Shown: positions 16,022-23,310 of the stretch, in pieces
Layout of the letters: each line of letters begins with the position of its first letter
Position numbering within the stretch: the stretch's first letter is position 1
Source: a virus
Length of the DNA: 54,138 nucleotides
Strand: one strand, 5' to 3'
IMG/VR virus record: IMGVR_UViG_3300034062_004821
Coordinates: 1 to 54,138 of that record
The notes under the pieces: model-generated
Databases searched by the model: none
What the model was told of the DNA's origin: nothing
The model's input: the letters and a program-made list of their open reading frames with translations, nothing else
Translations under genes and position numbers: made by a program

Positions 16022-16869
16022 AGTTCGATCTCCATGCGTTCGAGTTCGCGCACCCGCTGCTCAAGTTTGTAAGCCTTCGCCAGGGCCTTGTCGGCCTTGT
16101 CGTTGGCCCGATACATCTCGGATTCTTTGTGCGCGATAATCTTGGCCTGCCGGCGAATGACCTCAGCCTGATCGCCCTCAAACAGCTGCAGCTGTTCCTT
16201 GAGCCTCCGTATCTCAGATTCCTGGGCCTTCACCTTGGCCTTTTCGTCGGCCAGATCGGCGCGGAGGCCGATCACCTCATCTATGAGGGCGTCTGTGGTC
16301 AGCTGAGCCAACTTGCGGCGCTCAGGATCGACGGGGGCCTTGGGCTCTTTGGCCGGCGCCTCGACCATCTCCTGACGAAGCTTGGCCTTGGTCGGCTCCT
16401 CACCGCGAGCCACAATCCCATTCAGAGTGCGCTCAGCCTTGCCGGGATCTGCTTTCTCCGCATCACGCAGCTTGCGGGCCTCGTGGATTTCATCGCGACG
16501 CAGACCGATATCGGCAGCCGTTGGAGCAAAGTTGTGGTCTCCAACTTTGCTCTTGTCGCCTCCGTGCGATTGAACCTCGCCGCGATCCTGCGCACCATCG
16601 TACTCATCCGCTAGCCGCATCTTTGCGCGGGCTTCGACCAGAAGGGCGTCGGCCTGCGCCCTGTGGACTGCGGCCAGCACTTCATCGTGCGCTTTCTTGG
16701 CCTTGGCGATCCGACCAGCCGACTTGGCTGCGTCATAAGCCATTCTGGCCATGTCGCGGGCTTCGAGCACCTCCGCGCTGGATCTGGCGTCCAACAAGGT
16801 CTGGCTGGCCCGCTCAATCAGAGCCGGCAGGGTCGTTTCAGATACAGTGGTTTTTTCCAAAAAGGTCAT
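16018..16869 (-). CDS. Coiled-coil conserved phage protein
   Basis: 283 residues, nearly all helical. The N-terminal part (ARDMARMAYDAAKSAGRIAK; HRAQADALLVEARAKMRLAD) matches a recurrent alphaproteobacterial phage/prophage protein found near replication genes. The C-terminal third is a strong coiled coil (EIRRLKEQLQLFEGDQAEVI). It probably forms a rod or scaffold for replication or partition, but the role is not established. The ATG overlaps the upstream stop. Confidence 0.62.
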   Translation of the reverse strand: MTFLEKTTVSETTLPALIERASQTLLDARSSAEVLEARDMARMAYDAAKSAGRIAKAKKAHDEVLAAVHRAQADALLVEARAKMRLADEYDGAQDRGEVQSHGGDKSKVGDHNFAPTAADIGLRRDEIHEARKLRDAEKADPGKAERTLNGIVARGEEPTKAKLRQEMVEAPAKEPKAPVDPERRKLAQLTTDALIDEVIGLRADLADEKAKVKAQESEIRRLKEQLQLFEGDQAEVIRRQAKIIAHKESEMYRANDKADKALAKAYKLEQRVRELERMEIEL

Positions 16870-17045
16870 TCCGCAGCCTCTGATGTCTGTTTGATCGGCT
16901 GCAGCACCACTGCGGCCTGCTCTGCGCGCTCCAGCATGAAGCGGAGGCGCTCAATGGCTTTGGCCCGGCCATGATGGCGCTGATACGCTGCGAGGGCGTA
17001 ATCCAGCTCCTGTGCCAGCCTGAATCCGTGCGCGAGGTCAGCCAC
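16866..17045 (-). CDS. 59-residue helical protein
   Basis: Begins at GTG 17045 with a strong ribosome site, GGGGAGG, five bases upstream; its stop overlaps the next ATG. Product is a helical hairpin (MADLAHGFRLAQELDYALAA start). No ATG fits better. First gene after the two GCGACCGGTCGC palindromes, so probably controlled with them. Confidence 0.6.
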   Translation of the reverse strand: MADLAHGFRLAQELDYALAAYQRHHGRAKAIERLRFMLERAEQAAVVLQPIKQTSEAAE

Positions 17046-17064
17046 TATAGCCTCCCCGCAGTCC

Positions 17065-17103
17065 GCGACCGGTCGCAGGTAGGACCCTCATGCGACCGGT
17101 CGC
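17065..17103. promoter_or_regulatory. Two identical 12-bp palindromes, candidate operator pair
   Basis: GCGACCGGTCGC occurs at 17065-17076 and 17092-17103, perfect palindromes with starts 27 bp apart. They lie between the Cro-like gene and the first following early gene, just upstream of its ribosome site. The sequence differs from the CI/Cro-type TCCGA sites, so a different dimeric regulator is expected. They could also form a cruciform or mRNA structure. Confidence 0.6.
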
Positions 17104-17159
17104 GGTTTGCCTCGCCATGGTTGGGGGGGTGGCGGCGGCAAAAGTGAGCAGAGGCGCCA

Positions 17160-17381
17160 TCATGCGGCCTCGCTGGTATTGGATTTGCTTGTCTGGCTAT
17201 CGATGACGTCGAGAGCCTTTTTAAGACGCTCCAGACGGTCCAGTATTTGAGGACGCCAGTCAGGATCGGTCATATCGCTGAGCGTCGTGATGGATACGCC
17301 GCTGAGCGCCGCCAGCTGAGTCAGAGTAAAGCGCTTTGAGGAAACGCCTTCGCGAAATCTATGCAGCAAATCACTCGTCAT
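17160..17381 (-). CDS. cro: Cro-like helix-turn-helix repressor
   Basis: 73 residues. RFTLTQLAALSGVSITTLSDMT (17-38) is a helix-turn-helix of the Cro/CI type with the usual recognition-helix spacing. Divergent from cI, with shared operators between the starts. Predicted -35 TTGACC (17415-17410) and -10 AGCTAT (17392-17387) put the transcript start at or next to the ATG at 17381, so the message may be leaderless. Expected to repress cI and allow lytic growth. Confidence 0.78.
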   Translation of the reverse strand: MTSDLLHRFREGVSSKRFTLTQLAALSGVSITTLSDMTDPDWRPQILDRLERLKKALDVIDSQTSKSNTSEAA

Positions 17382-17386
17382 GCCCC

Positions 17387-17462
17387 ATAGCTATCCGATA
17401 TATCGGATCGGTCAAGCGCCAATCCGAAAGATCGTGCAGGATTAATGTTCCGAGTTGTCGTA
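17387..17462. promoter_or_regulatory. Immunity region with three TCCGA-N4-TCGGA-type operators
   Basis: A perfect palindrome ATCCGATATATCGGAT (17393-17408) sits inside the spacer of the predicted cro promoter. Degenerate copies TCCGAAAGATCGTG (17423-17436) and TCCGAGTTGTCGTA (17449-17462) follow at 29- and 26-base steps toward cI. The best site overlaps the cro promoter and the weaker ones lie near the cI start, the arrangement of a lambda-type switch. CI/Cro binding is inferred. Confidence 0.8.
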
Positions 17463-17472
17463 GAGTAATGTC

Positions 17473-18117
17473 ATGAACACTAAAGATCTTCGCAGGGCGG
17501 TCAGGCGACTAGGGACGACCGTGGTTGCCCGCGCGTCAGGCGTAAAAACGCAGACAATCGACAGCTGGCTGAACAACGCGGCAGCCAATATGCGCGCCGA
17601 TAACCACGAAAAAGTAATGTCTGCCGTACGCGATCTATTGATTGATCACGGCGAGAGAATACCTGAAGCTCCTCTGGGGGCTATCATCGTGGGAAAATCT
17701 CAATTCACACCTGTGCCGGTGTACGATATCCGCGCCGCGGCGGGCGCGGGATCCGCTGCTGAAGACGGCGAACCTGCGACTTATCAGGTTTTTGAGAACA
17801 ATTTTCTGTCGGGCCTGACACGGGCGCCTGTGCGTCAGCTGTCCGTTATCCAGGTCACAGGCGATTCCATGGAGCCCACCATTTATGGTGGAGACCTCGT
17901 ACTCGTTGATCATTCCGTAAAATCAATAGACCATGGCGGGTTATTCATTTTGCGCTTTGACGACGCTAACATCATCAAGCGGTGCGAGAAGGATTACGCC
18001 TCCAAGGCTGTGCAAATCATATCGGATAATTCCCGCTATCCTGTGCAGACCGTGAAGCCATCTGACCGCATAGAGGTCATTGGGCGGGTGATCTACATCG
18101 GTCGCGCGCTGAGGTAA
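17473..18117 (+). CDS. cI: CI-type repressor (LexA/S24 peptidase fold)
   Basis: 214 residues. N-terminal HTH (about 14-33, TTVVARASGVKTQTIDSW), a linker with AAAG (88-91) as a possible autocleavage site, and a C-terminal S24 domain with the catalytic Ser in GDSMEPT (S132) and Lys in ANIIKRCEKD (K169). Expected to maintain lysogeny by binding the TCCGA-N4-TCGGA sites on both sides and to be inactivated after DNA damage. No good ribosome site precedes ATG 17473, so the message may be leaderless as for lambda PRM. Confidence 0.9.
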   Translation: MNTKDLRRAVRRLGTTVVARASGVKTQTIDSWLNNAAANMRADNHEKVMSAVRDLLIDHGERIPEAPLGAIIVGKSQFTPVPVYDIRAAAGAGSAAEDGEPATYQVFENNFLSGLTRAPVRQLSVIQVTGDSMEPTIYGGDLVLVDHSVKSIDHGGLFILRFDDANIIKRCEKDYASKAVQIISDNSRYPVQTVKPSDRIEVIGRVIYIGRALR

Positions 18118-18161
18118 AAGCTTCTCACCGCGCAGTTCCACTCACCCTCGCATCCAATTTT

Positions 18162-18212
18162 TCCGATTAGTCGGATTCTGCTATTGACGTCATCCGATAT
18201 TTCGGACAGTGT
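18162..18212 (+). promoter_or_regulatory. Promoter and two operators of the rightward early operon
   Basis: TCCGATTAGTCGGA (18162-18175) and TCCGATATTTCGGA (18193-18206) match the immunity-region operator. The second lies between a -35 TTGACG (18184-18189) and the -10 position, so repressor bound there would exclude RNA polymerase. The first gene of the operon starts at 18237 behind a strong ribosome site. Confidence 0.8.
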
Positions 18213-18236
18213 CGCCTCCACAAATCGGAGGCAGCC

Positions 18237-18407
18237 ATGCAGACAACGTTCAATTTGACCCAGCACCTCGCCCGATCGGCAGAGGTTTCGGCGTTTGATC
18301 TTACCGCCCACCTGCGCCCGCGCCAGCCCATCGCCATGGTGCGCTCCACCTGCGCCGTGCTGCGGCGCCCCCTGTCCACCGAGCGTGCGTTTCGGAAAGC
18401 GTCATGA
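18237..18407 (+). CDS. 56-residue hypothetical protein, first gene of rightward operon
   Basis: Strong TCGGAGG ribosome site before ATG 18237, and the stop overlaps the next gene as ATGA. The product (MQTTFNLTQHLARSAEVSAF at the start) is basic with a small hydrophobic helix. No recognised family. Directly controlled by the two operators upstream. Confidence 0.62.
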   Translation: MQTTFNLTQHLARSAEVSAFDLTAHLRPRQPIAMVRSTCAVLRRPLSTERAFRKAS

Positions 18408-18730
18408 ATTACCTCGCCATCATTGAAGCAGCGCAGCGCTATGGCCAGCAGCAGCGCACCTCTCACGCAGCGCTTCTTGAATACGGCGCTCTGTGTGGGC
18501 GCGGCATGCTCTGGGCCGACGCCGACCACCTCTTTGAGGGTCAGCTGGACTACGTCGTCGATGCACTTGAGCGCACCTGCTACACGGATGCTGCTCGCGA
18601 TTTGTTCCTCGTTGAAGCGCGCCTCGCGTACTACGGCGACCACGCCTCCACATTGCAACGCCAGCAGTGGCGGTTTGAGTCCGTCAGCCTTGTGCAGGCT
18701 CTATCTGACAGTGACCGCGATGCTGCCTGA
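18404..18730 (+). CDS. Hypothetical helical protein
   Basis: 108 residues, start overlapping the previous stop (ATGA). Acidic and helical (HLFEGQLDYVVDALERTCYT). Could be an anti-restriction or regulatory protein, but nothing recognised decides it. Part of an unbroken run of coupled genes. Confidence 0.58.
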   Translation: MNYLAIIEAAQRYGQQQRTSHAALLEYGALCGRGMLWADADHLFEGQLDYVVDALERTCYTDAARDLFLVEARLAYYGDHASTLQRQQWRFESVSLVQALSDSDRDAA

Positions 18731-18815
18731 CATCGCGATTGAAATTCTACCCATAGCAATAATTGCCCTGCTGTTCCTCGTCGGCTGGGTGACAGGAAAA
18801 CACAATGGCCGGTGA
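18720..18815 (+). CDS. 31-residue single-helix membrane peptide
   Basis: ATG 18720 lies inside the end of the previous gene and the frame ends inside the next gene's start. The product (MLPDIAIEILPIAIIALLFL then VGWVTGKHNGR) is one hydrophobic helix with a basic tail. No separate ribosome site, so expression would depend on coupling. Moderate confidence it is translated. Confidence 0.42.
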   Translation: MLPDIAIEILPIAIIALLFLVGWVTGKHNGR

Positions 18816-19710
18816 ACTTGTACGCTTCAATGAAGAACGCGCGCCCGCTCATGCGCCTCGGCGCACATATGATGAGATTGAGCGCATGGCCACCGCCATA
18901 GCCCGTTCGCGGCTTTTCGGCGTGACACAGGTCGAGCAGGTGATTGCTCTCATGCTTATGGCCGAAGCCGAGGGCCGTCATGTAGCTTCAGCGATGCAGG
19001 ACTATACGGTGATCAATGGGCGCCCCTCTTTGAAAGCAGAAGCCATGCTGGCGCGTTTTCAGAACGCCGGCGGCAAGGTGCGCTGGACCTGTCTGACCGA
19101 CGACCGTGTCGCAGCGATCTTTGCTCACCCCAGCTGCGATCCAATCGAGATCGATTGGGACATGACACGCGCCCGTCAGGCTGGCATCGGCGGCAATCAG
19201 ATGTGGAAGAAATATCCACGTCAGATGCTACGCGCGAGAGTGATCTCGGAAGGCGTCCGCACTGTTTACCCGGGAGCCCTTGGAGGCGTGTACGCCACTG
19301 AGGAGGTTGCTGATTTTAGCCCATCAACCGCGCGGGACGCCGCTCCTTACGTCCCGAACGGCAACCTGGCGGCTCCGGAAGAACCTGGAGAGGTAGAAGC
19401 GCTTTCGGAGCCGCCGCCTTCTTTCCACGATCGGCAGAGCAATGTGCCGGGAGGATTCAAGACGCTTAAGGACATCCCCGTGGATGAAGAACAGATCGTC
19501 GATCATACGCAGGATCCTCTCTGGGCTGAGATGTCTATGGAATTACACTCCGAGTGTCAGACAAAGGCGGATGTCACGGCATGGTGGGACGCTCGCAAGA
19601 AGGAGCTTCGCCAGCGCAAGCCGCACTTCGCCAAAGCGTTCTTCCAGGGCGTTGTGATCCCGCTTGCAGCGGCACTTAATGAGCAAACCGTCTGGGAAGA
19701 AGAGCTGTGA
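18805..19710 (+). CDS. RecT-family single-strand annealing protein
   Basis: 301 residues. The N-terminal half follows the RecT pattern: MLMAEAEGRHVASAMQDYTV (about 51-70), GRPSLKAEAMLARFQNAGG, then GNQMWKKYPRQMLRARVISEG and GVYATEE. These proteins coat and anneal single-stranded DNA during phage recombination. The C-terminus is acidic and Glu-rich. AGGA lies nine bases upstream of the ATG. No exonuclease partner gene is recognised beside it. The DUF1064 nuclease and helicase of the other operon may cooperate. Confidence 0.75.
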   Translation: MAGELVRFNEERAPAHAPRRTYDEIERMATAIARSRLFGVTQVEQVIALMLMAEAEGRHVASAMQDYTVINGRPSLKAEAMLARFQNAGGKVRWTCLTDDRVAAIFAHPSCDPIEIDWDMTRARQAGIGGNQMWKKYPRQMLRARVISEGVRTVYPGALGGVYATEEVADFSPSTARDAAPYVPNGNLAAPEEPGEVEALSEPPPSFHDRQSNVPGGFKTLKDIPVDEEQIVDHTQDPLWAEMSMELHSECQTKADVTAWWDARKKELRQRKPHFAKAFFQGVVIPLAAALNEQTVWEEEL

Positions 19711-20036
19711 TCACCGATCGCATGGTGGAGCAAGCGCTGCGGTATCTCACAGATCCGCAGCATGAAGCCTCCCGCGCTCGTGCAGCTGCAGAGCACATGG
19801 ACGACCTTACTCGCACTGTGCTCGCCAAGCTTATGATGGAGAGCCAGGAGAAGAGCGCTGCGGCAAAAGAAATGGATGCCCGCGCTCATCCTGACTTTGA
19901 AGCGCACTTAGAGGCGCTCAAGGCCTGCAGGGAAGTTGATTACATGTGGCGCAATCGATTGAGCGCCGCAAATGCCCTCATCGAAATGTGGCGCACAGAA
20001 CAGAGCAATATCCGGGCAGCGGAGAAGGTCAGATGA
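19707..20036 (+). CDS. Hypothetical helical protein
   Basis: 109 residues from GTG 19707, overlapping the RecT-like stop as GTGA. Helical and Ala/Glu/Lys-rich with ASRARAAAEHMDDLTRTVLA. Many phage recT genes are followed by a small helical partner of this size, so a recombination accessory is plausible but not shown. Confidence 0.58.
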   Translation: MITDRMVEQALRYLTDPQHEASRARAAAEHMDDLTRTVLAKLMMESQEKSAAAKEMDARAHPDFEAHLEALKACREVDYMWRNRLSAANALIEMWRTEQSNIRAAEKVR

Positions 20037-20548
20037 GCGAAGACATCCTTGGGCGCATTCTTGAGGTTCACGACCAGCAGCGCAATCCAATCTCGGACAG
20101 CGACCTTGATCAGGACAGCCCGATCCCGGTTACGCTGTACTGGACCCGGGCCGAGTGGGATCGGCTCAAAACTCTGCAGCAGTATGCAAAGCAGCGCACT
20201 GCGGCTGTGGAAGATCTAATGAAACAGATCGCTGATAAAGCCCCGCCACCGGGTCCGGCAGAGCATTCAGACGCGACATTCTGGGAAGCCAATAAGCTGG
20301 CATTTGCTCATGGATATGACTGCGCCCGCTGGGAGCTTTCCCAGATTGCTGTAGACGCCATGAAGACAAGCGATAAGGCCCTGCTGCGCGCTCAACGGGC
20401 GGAAACAGAGCTGCGAGAAAGGGCGCCTCTGCTTGCCAGCCTAGAGCTGATTGCGGAGCTGAATGGCGATCAGCCTGCTCGCTCAAACTGGGACATGCTG
20501 CGCTTGGCGCGGGCCGCCCTCGACTCGCTGGAGGAGGAGCGGACGTGA
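20033..20548 (+). CDS. Hypothetical acidic helical protein
   Basis: 171 residues. The start overlaps the previous stop and follows GGAGAAGG. Helical C-terminus (ALLRAQRAETELRERAPLLA) preceded by an acidic linker and a Trp-rich middle (LYWTRAEWDRLKTLQQYAK). Recombination accessory by context only. Confidence 0.55.
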   Translation: MSEDILGRILEVHDQQRNPISDSDLDQDSPIPVTLYWTRAEWDRLKTLQQYAKQRTAAVEDLMKQIADKAPPPGPAEHSDATFWEANKLAFAHGYDCARWELSQIAVDAMKTSDKALLRAQRAETELRERAPLLASLELIAELNGDQPARSNWDMLRLARAALDSLEEERT

Positions 20549-21312
20549 GTGATCTCTGGAAAATTGAGCGCCCTGGCGCTCGCCTTATTGCGGCGCTGGA
20601 TAGTAACGTACTGCTACGCAATCAATGGAATGGCGACTATGAGATGGACGACTGTAGCCGCTGTCATCCAGATTGTGCGCTCGCATGGATGTCGCGCGAG
20701 GTACATGATACCGAAAGCGCTAGCGCTTGCCCAGCAAGCCTCATGCCGCAGTGGGCTGCTGAAGTCATAACGTGGATGGACAACGTCCTGAGCGCTGAGG
20801 CGTGGCCAGGACTGATGCGGCGTCTCGGGCTGCTGATAGATCGCGCGACGCCTCAGACGTGGTCACGTCGTCTGCAAGCGAAGTGCTGTCAGATAGCGGT
20901 GGTCGAAGCATTGCAGCATACAACTGACGCCGCCGTAGTAGGGGTGTGTGAACGTGTCATTGTCCTGCTGGATCGCGCCATAGCTGGCGCCGAGCCCAGC
21001 GCAGATGAGTGGCAGACGGAGATAGCGGCGGCGAACGCGGCGGGGATGAGGTCGATAAGGGCGATAAAGGCGACGAGGGTGACGAGGGTCACGGGGTCGG
21101 CGGCGGCGCGGGCGGCGGCGCGGGCGGCGAAAAGTAGGCCAAGGGCGGCACGCGCCGGAGCGGCGGCGCTGACGGCGGCGATGTCGGCGTCGAGGGCGAG
21201 GGCGATGTGGGCCAGGACGGCGGCAAGAGGGAGAGCGGCAGATAAGATTATCACATCCATGCTGGACGCGCTGGAAAAAGAGATCGCCCTCGACGCGCTG
21301 GAGCAACCATGA
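20545..21312 (+). CDS. Phage protein with Ala/Arg-rich helical tail
   Basis: 255 residues from GTG 20545. Residues 1-150 form a folded domain (MPQWAAEVITWMDNVLSAEA). About 170-245 is a low-complexity Ala/Arg helix (ARAAARAAKSRPRAARAGAA) ending ADKIITSMLDALEKEIALDA, the layout of a family of phage hypothetical proteins that end in AARSAA-type repeats and a Lys/Leu helix. The coding strand is purine-rich through this part, with many GGCGGC steps. The other frames are also open here (see rejected items). Function unknown. Confidence 0.65.
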   Translation: MSDLWKIERPGARLIAALDSNVLLRNQWNGDYEMDDCSRCHPDCALAWMSREVHDTESASACPASLMPQWAAEVITWMDNVLSAEAWPGLMRRLGLLIDRATPQTWSRRLQAKCCQIAVVEALQHTTDAAVVGVCERVIVLLDRAIAGAEPSADEWQTEIAAANAAGMRSIRAIKATRVTRVTGSAAARAAARAAKSRPRAARAGAAALTAAMSASRARAMWARTAARGRAADKIITSMLDALEKEIALDALEQP

Positions 21313-21410
21313 CCCGCGCGCCCATTGCTTTGCTGATAGCGTTGTTGGTGCCCTGGTGGGTCGGGGCCGTGACGATCGTCTCATGGTTAGTGGATGCGAT
21401 GGTAAGATGA
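21309..21410 (+). CDS. 33-residue membrane peptide
   Basis: ATG overlaps the previous stop as ATGA, and the stop overlaps the next start the same way. The product (MTRAPIALLIALLVPWWVGA then VTIVSWLVDAMVR) is one long or two short hydrophobic helices. Being flanked by exact ATGA overlaps supports translation. Confidence 0.55.
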   Translation: MTRAPIALLIALLVPWWVGAVTIVSWLVDAMVR

Positions 21411-21778
21411 CCGTATCCGACCTGCCTCAGCCGCAGAAACGCAAACCGCTGACGCGGGTGCAGTTTGCGACGCTCATCCTGAAACAGGAGGGCCGCTGCG
21501 GCTGTGGATGCGGGAAACGGCTGCAGGCCGATCAGATTATCGACGAGCATATAGTCGCGCTTGATTTCCTTGGATCAAATGATCTGAGCAATCGCTCACT
21601 GTGGGATCGGGAATGCAGCAAGGCGAAAACAGCGCGGGATCTTGCTGCGTCGGCAAAGGGGAAAAGGATCCGGGGTGAAACGGGTCAAGGCCCGAAGCGC
21701 AGGATTGTATCGCGCGGATTCCAGAAGCGCCCTGAGGGTGTGTCTCACCAATGGCCGAAGAGGAAATTCGGGCAATGA
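21407..21778 (+). CDS. HNH-like endonuclease
   Basis: 123 residues. Zinc-like CGCGCGK (about 32-38), then DEHIVALDFLGSNDLSNRSL and ECSKAKTARD, the order of an HNH nuclease: Cys pair, DxH, Asn, final Cys-x-x-A-K-T. The usual final His (CHRAKT) is Ser here, so activity may be lost or altered. Phage HNH genes act in packaging or in early nicking. Its place beside the integrase suggests an early role. ATG overlaps the previous stop. Confidence 0.7.
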   Translation: MTVSDLPQPQKRKPLTRVQFATLILKQEGRCGCGCGKRLQADQIIDEHIVALDFLGSNDLSNRSLWDRECSKAKTARDLAASAKGKRIRGETGQGPKRRIVSRGFQKRPEGVSHQWPKRKFGQ

Positions 21779-21963
21779 ACCCCCGCTCCTTCGCCGCCCA
21801 GGTTCGTCGCGCCATTGAGGCCTACAAGCTGGCAACGGGCGTTGTGCCTGTTGTGGAATTTGAAGGCGGAGAAAGGTTTACCTTGCGCAGCCCCTCCCCC
21901 GAGGCGACAGACAAGGAAGAAGGCGCTAGCCTCCAGCGCAAGCTGGATGGGGCCTTCAGATGA
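21775..21963 (+). CDS. Hypothetical small protein, possible excisionase
   Basis: 62 residues from ATG 21775, chosen for its ATGA overlap with the previous stop. An in-frame ATG at 21751 is also possible. Helix followed by a beta hairpin (VVPVVEFEGGERFTLRSPSP), ending next to the integrase start, the usual place of a recombination directionality factor. No winged-helix pattern is clear, so xis is only a positional guess. Confidence 0.5.
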   Translation: MNPRSFAAQVRRAIEAYKLATGVVPVVEFEGGERFTLRSPSPEATDKEEGASLQRKLDGAFR

Positions 21964-23117
21964 CGCGGGTCAAATTGTCTTACTATGTTGTCCGCAAGGG
22001 ACGCGGATACTTCGAGCTGGGGAAGGCACGCGCAGAAGCTTCAGGATTGCCTGCCAGTGAGCCTTTGGGTCTGGATGGACCAGAGGCATGGGCAAGAGCA
22101 AAGCGCTGCTATGAGGCTTACAAAGCTGCCTGCGACCCATCTGGCTCAAGAAGGCTTGGAGGCTATCCTCCCGGATCTCTGGGCGCCGCTTATGTCCTCT
22201 GGCGCGGATCAGCCGACTGGAGCGACAAGGCGCAGCGCACGCGGGAGGAATATCAAAGAGCCTGGGATGACCACATTGACCAGGCGTTCGGCAAGAAGCT
22301 TCTCACCGCCATCACAGTTGCTGACAGCGAGGCGTTTCATCGTCGGATGAAGAAGGAGCTATCCGCATCGGATGCTCACAGGACGCTCAAGATATGGCGC
22401 GCAATCCTGAACATGCTTGAGAAAAAGCACCTGATTGCACGGGCGCCCATAGGGGCCGTGAGCAATCCCCTGCCAACAGGACGCTCCCAGTACTGGCTAG
22501 CCGATGAGATCGACCAGCTTGTCAAACACGCTGAGGAAACAGGCCGCGAGACACTGTCGCTTATGATCCGCCTTGCCTGGGAAACAGCGCTCTCACCTGT
22601 TGATTGCAGGACCCTGAGCCTGTCGATGATCCGCAAGGATCGAGCGGGCCATCACATCGAACGCCAGAGGACGAAAACCGGCGCCGCAGCGCAGCCTCCG
22701 ATATCGGATGATCTCGCCCGCGATCTCCTCGCCTATGCCGATCGCCTGCCCGTTCAGCTGATGCCAAGCCAACCCCTGTTTCGGAACCCTCAGGGGCGGG
22801 CGTATACAAAAACATATATGGCCCACGAGTTCGCCGCTCTGCGCCGTCTGGCCTTTGGCGGCGATGAGCGCAGGCAATTCCTCGATATTCGTCGGAGCGC
22901 CAACCTGGAAGCCGATCTTGGCGGCGCCAGCGCGGAGGATCGCGCGGAGGTGCTCGCTAACGCCCTGCACAAGAACCGGGCTCTGGACGCCACCTACACG
23001 CCCCCGACCGTCGCCCGCGCCAGGAAGACGCAGGAGGCACGAAAGGCAGGACGCGCCCTCCTCAAACAGGAAGCAAAACGCGCACAAAGTCGGAACTCAC
23101 CCGCTGGAAAAGTTTGA
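21960..23117 (+). CDS. int: Site-specific tyrosine recombinase (integrase)
   Basis: 385 residues. N-terminal SAM-like DNA-binding part (about 90-180) and a C-terminal catalytic domain with the conserved helix AWETALSPVDCRTL, Lys in ERQRTKTG, the box-II Arg pair DIRRSAN, and the nucleophile in ALDATYTPPTVA after a candidate HKN. The first catalytic Arg is less clear than usual. Integrases of this branch often have SPVD at the arginine helix. It lies at the end of the operon, about 50 bases before the tRNA-like core of attP, as expected. Confidence 0.88.
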   Translation: MTRVKLSYYVVRKGRGYFELGKARAEASGLPASEPLGLDGPEAWARAKRCYEAYKAACDPSGSRRLGGYPPGSLGAAYVLWRGSADWSDKAQRTREEYQRAWDDHIDQAFGKKLLTAITVADSEAFHRRMKKELSASDAHRTLKIWRAILNMLEKKHLIARAPIGAVSNPLPTGRSQYWLADEIDQLVKHAEETGRETLSLMIRLAWETALSPVDCRTLSLSMIRKDRAGHHIERQRTKTGAAAQPPISDDLARDLLAYADRLPVQLMPSQPLFRNPQGRAYTKTYMAHEFAALRRLAFGGDERRQFLDIRRSANLEADLGGASAEDRAEVLANALHKNRALDATYTPPTVARARKTQEARKAGRALLKQEAKRAQSRNSPAGKV

Positions 23118-23294
23118 ACTGTGTTTGAACCGATGACGAACCCAGAAGCTAAGTTATTGAAAGGGTTGGCGACCCCGGCAGGACTTGAACCTGCAACCAC
23201 CCGCTTAGAAGGGCGGTACTCGTCCCGTCATTGCAAGGTCAATTCAGACTTTTTGACCGTGAACGTCCGACGAACATCGGGTCAAAGTTTGAAC
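23112..23294. promoter_or_regulatory. attP: attP with three GTTTGAAC direct repeats
   Basis: GTTTGAAC occurs at 23112-23119 and 23123-23130 on the left and 23287-23294 on the right of the tRNA-like core, in the same orientation. These are candidate integrase arm-type sites. The first overlaps the integrase stop region. No other gene lies in 23118-23310. Confidence 0.68.
23167..23212 (-). other. 3' half of a tRNA-Arg(TCT), attachment-site core
   Basis: The minus strand reads loop CTTCTAA (anticodon TCT), then a T arm GCAGG-TTCAAGT-CCTGC, acceptor CGGGGTC, discriminator G and CCA. The 5' half is absent and the anticodon stem no longer pairs, so it is not a gene but the sequence that restores the host tRNA-Arg gene when the phage integrates at its 3' end. 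The identity with the host probably stops inside the anticodon arm. Confidence 0.85.
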
Positions 23295-23310
23295 GCCGGG
23301 AGGTTTAAAA

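Noticed and set aside
20889-21260. Long minus-strand frame opposite the Ala/Arg-rich tail gene
   Set aside because: It reflects the GC-rich repeat. The plus frame matches a known phage tail composition and is coupled at both ends.
23167-23220. Complete tRNA gene
   Set aside because: Only the 3' half is present; the anticodon stem does not pair and no 5' half lies upstream. It is better explained as the attP core.
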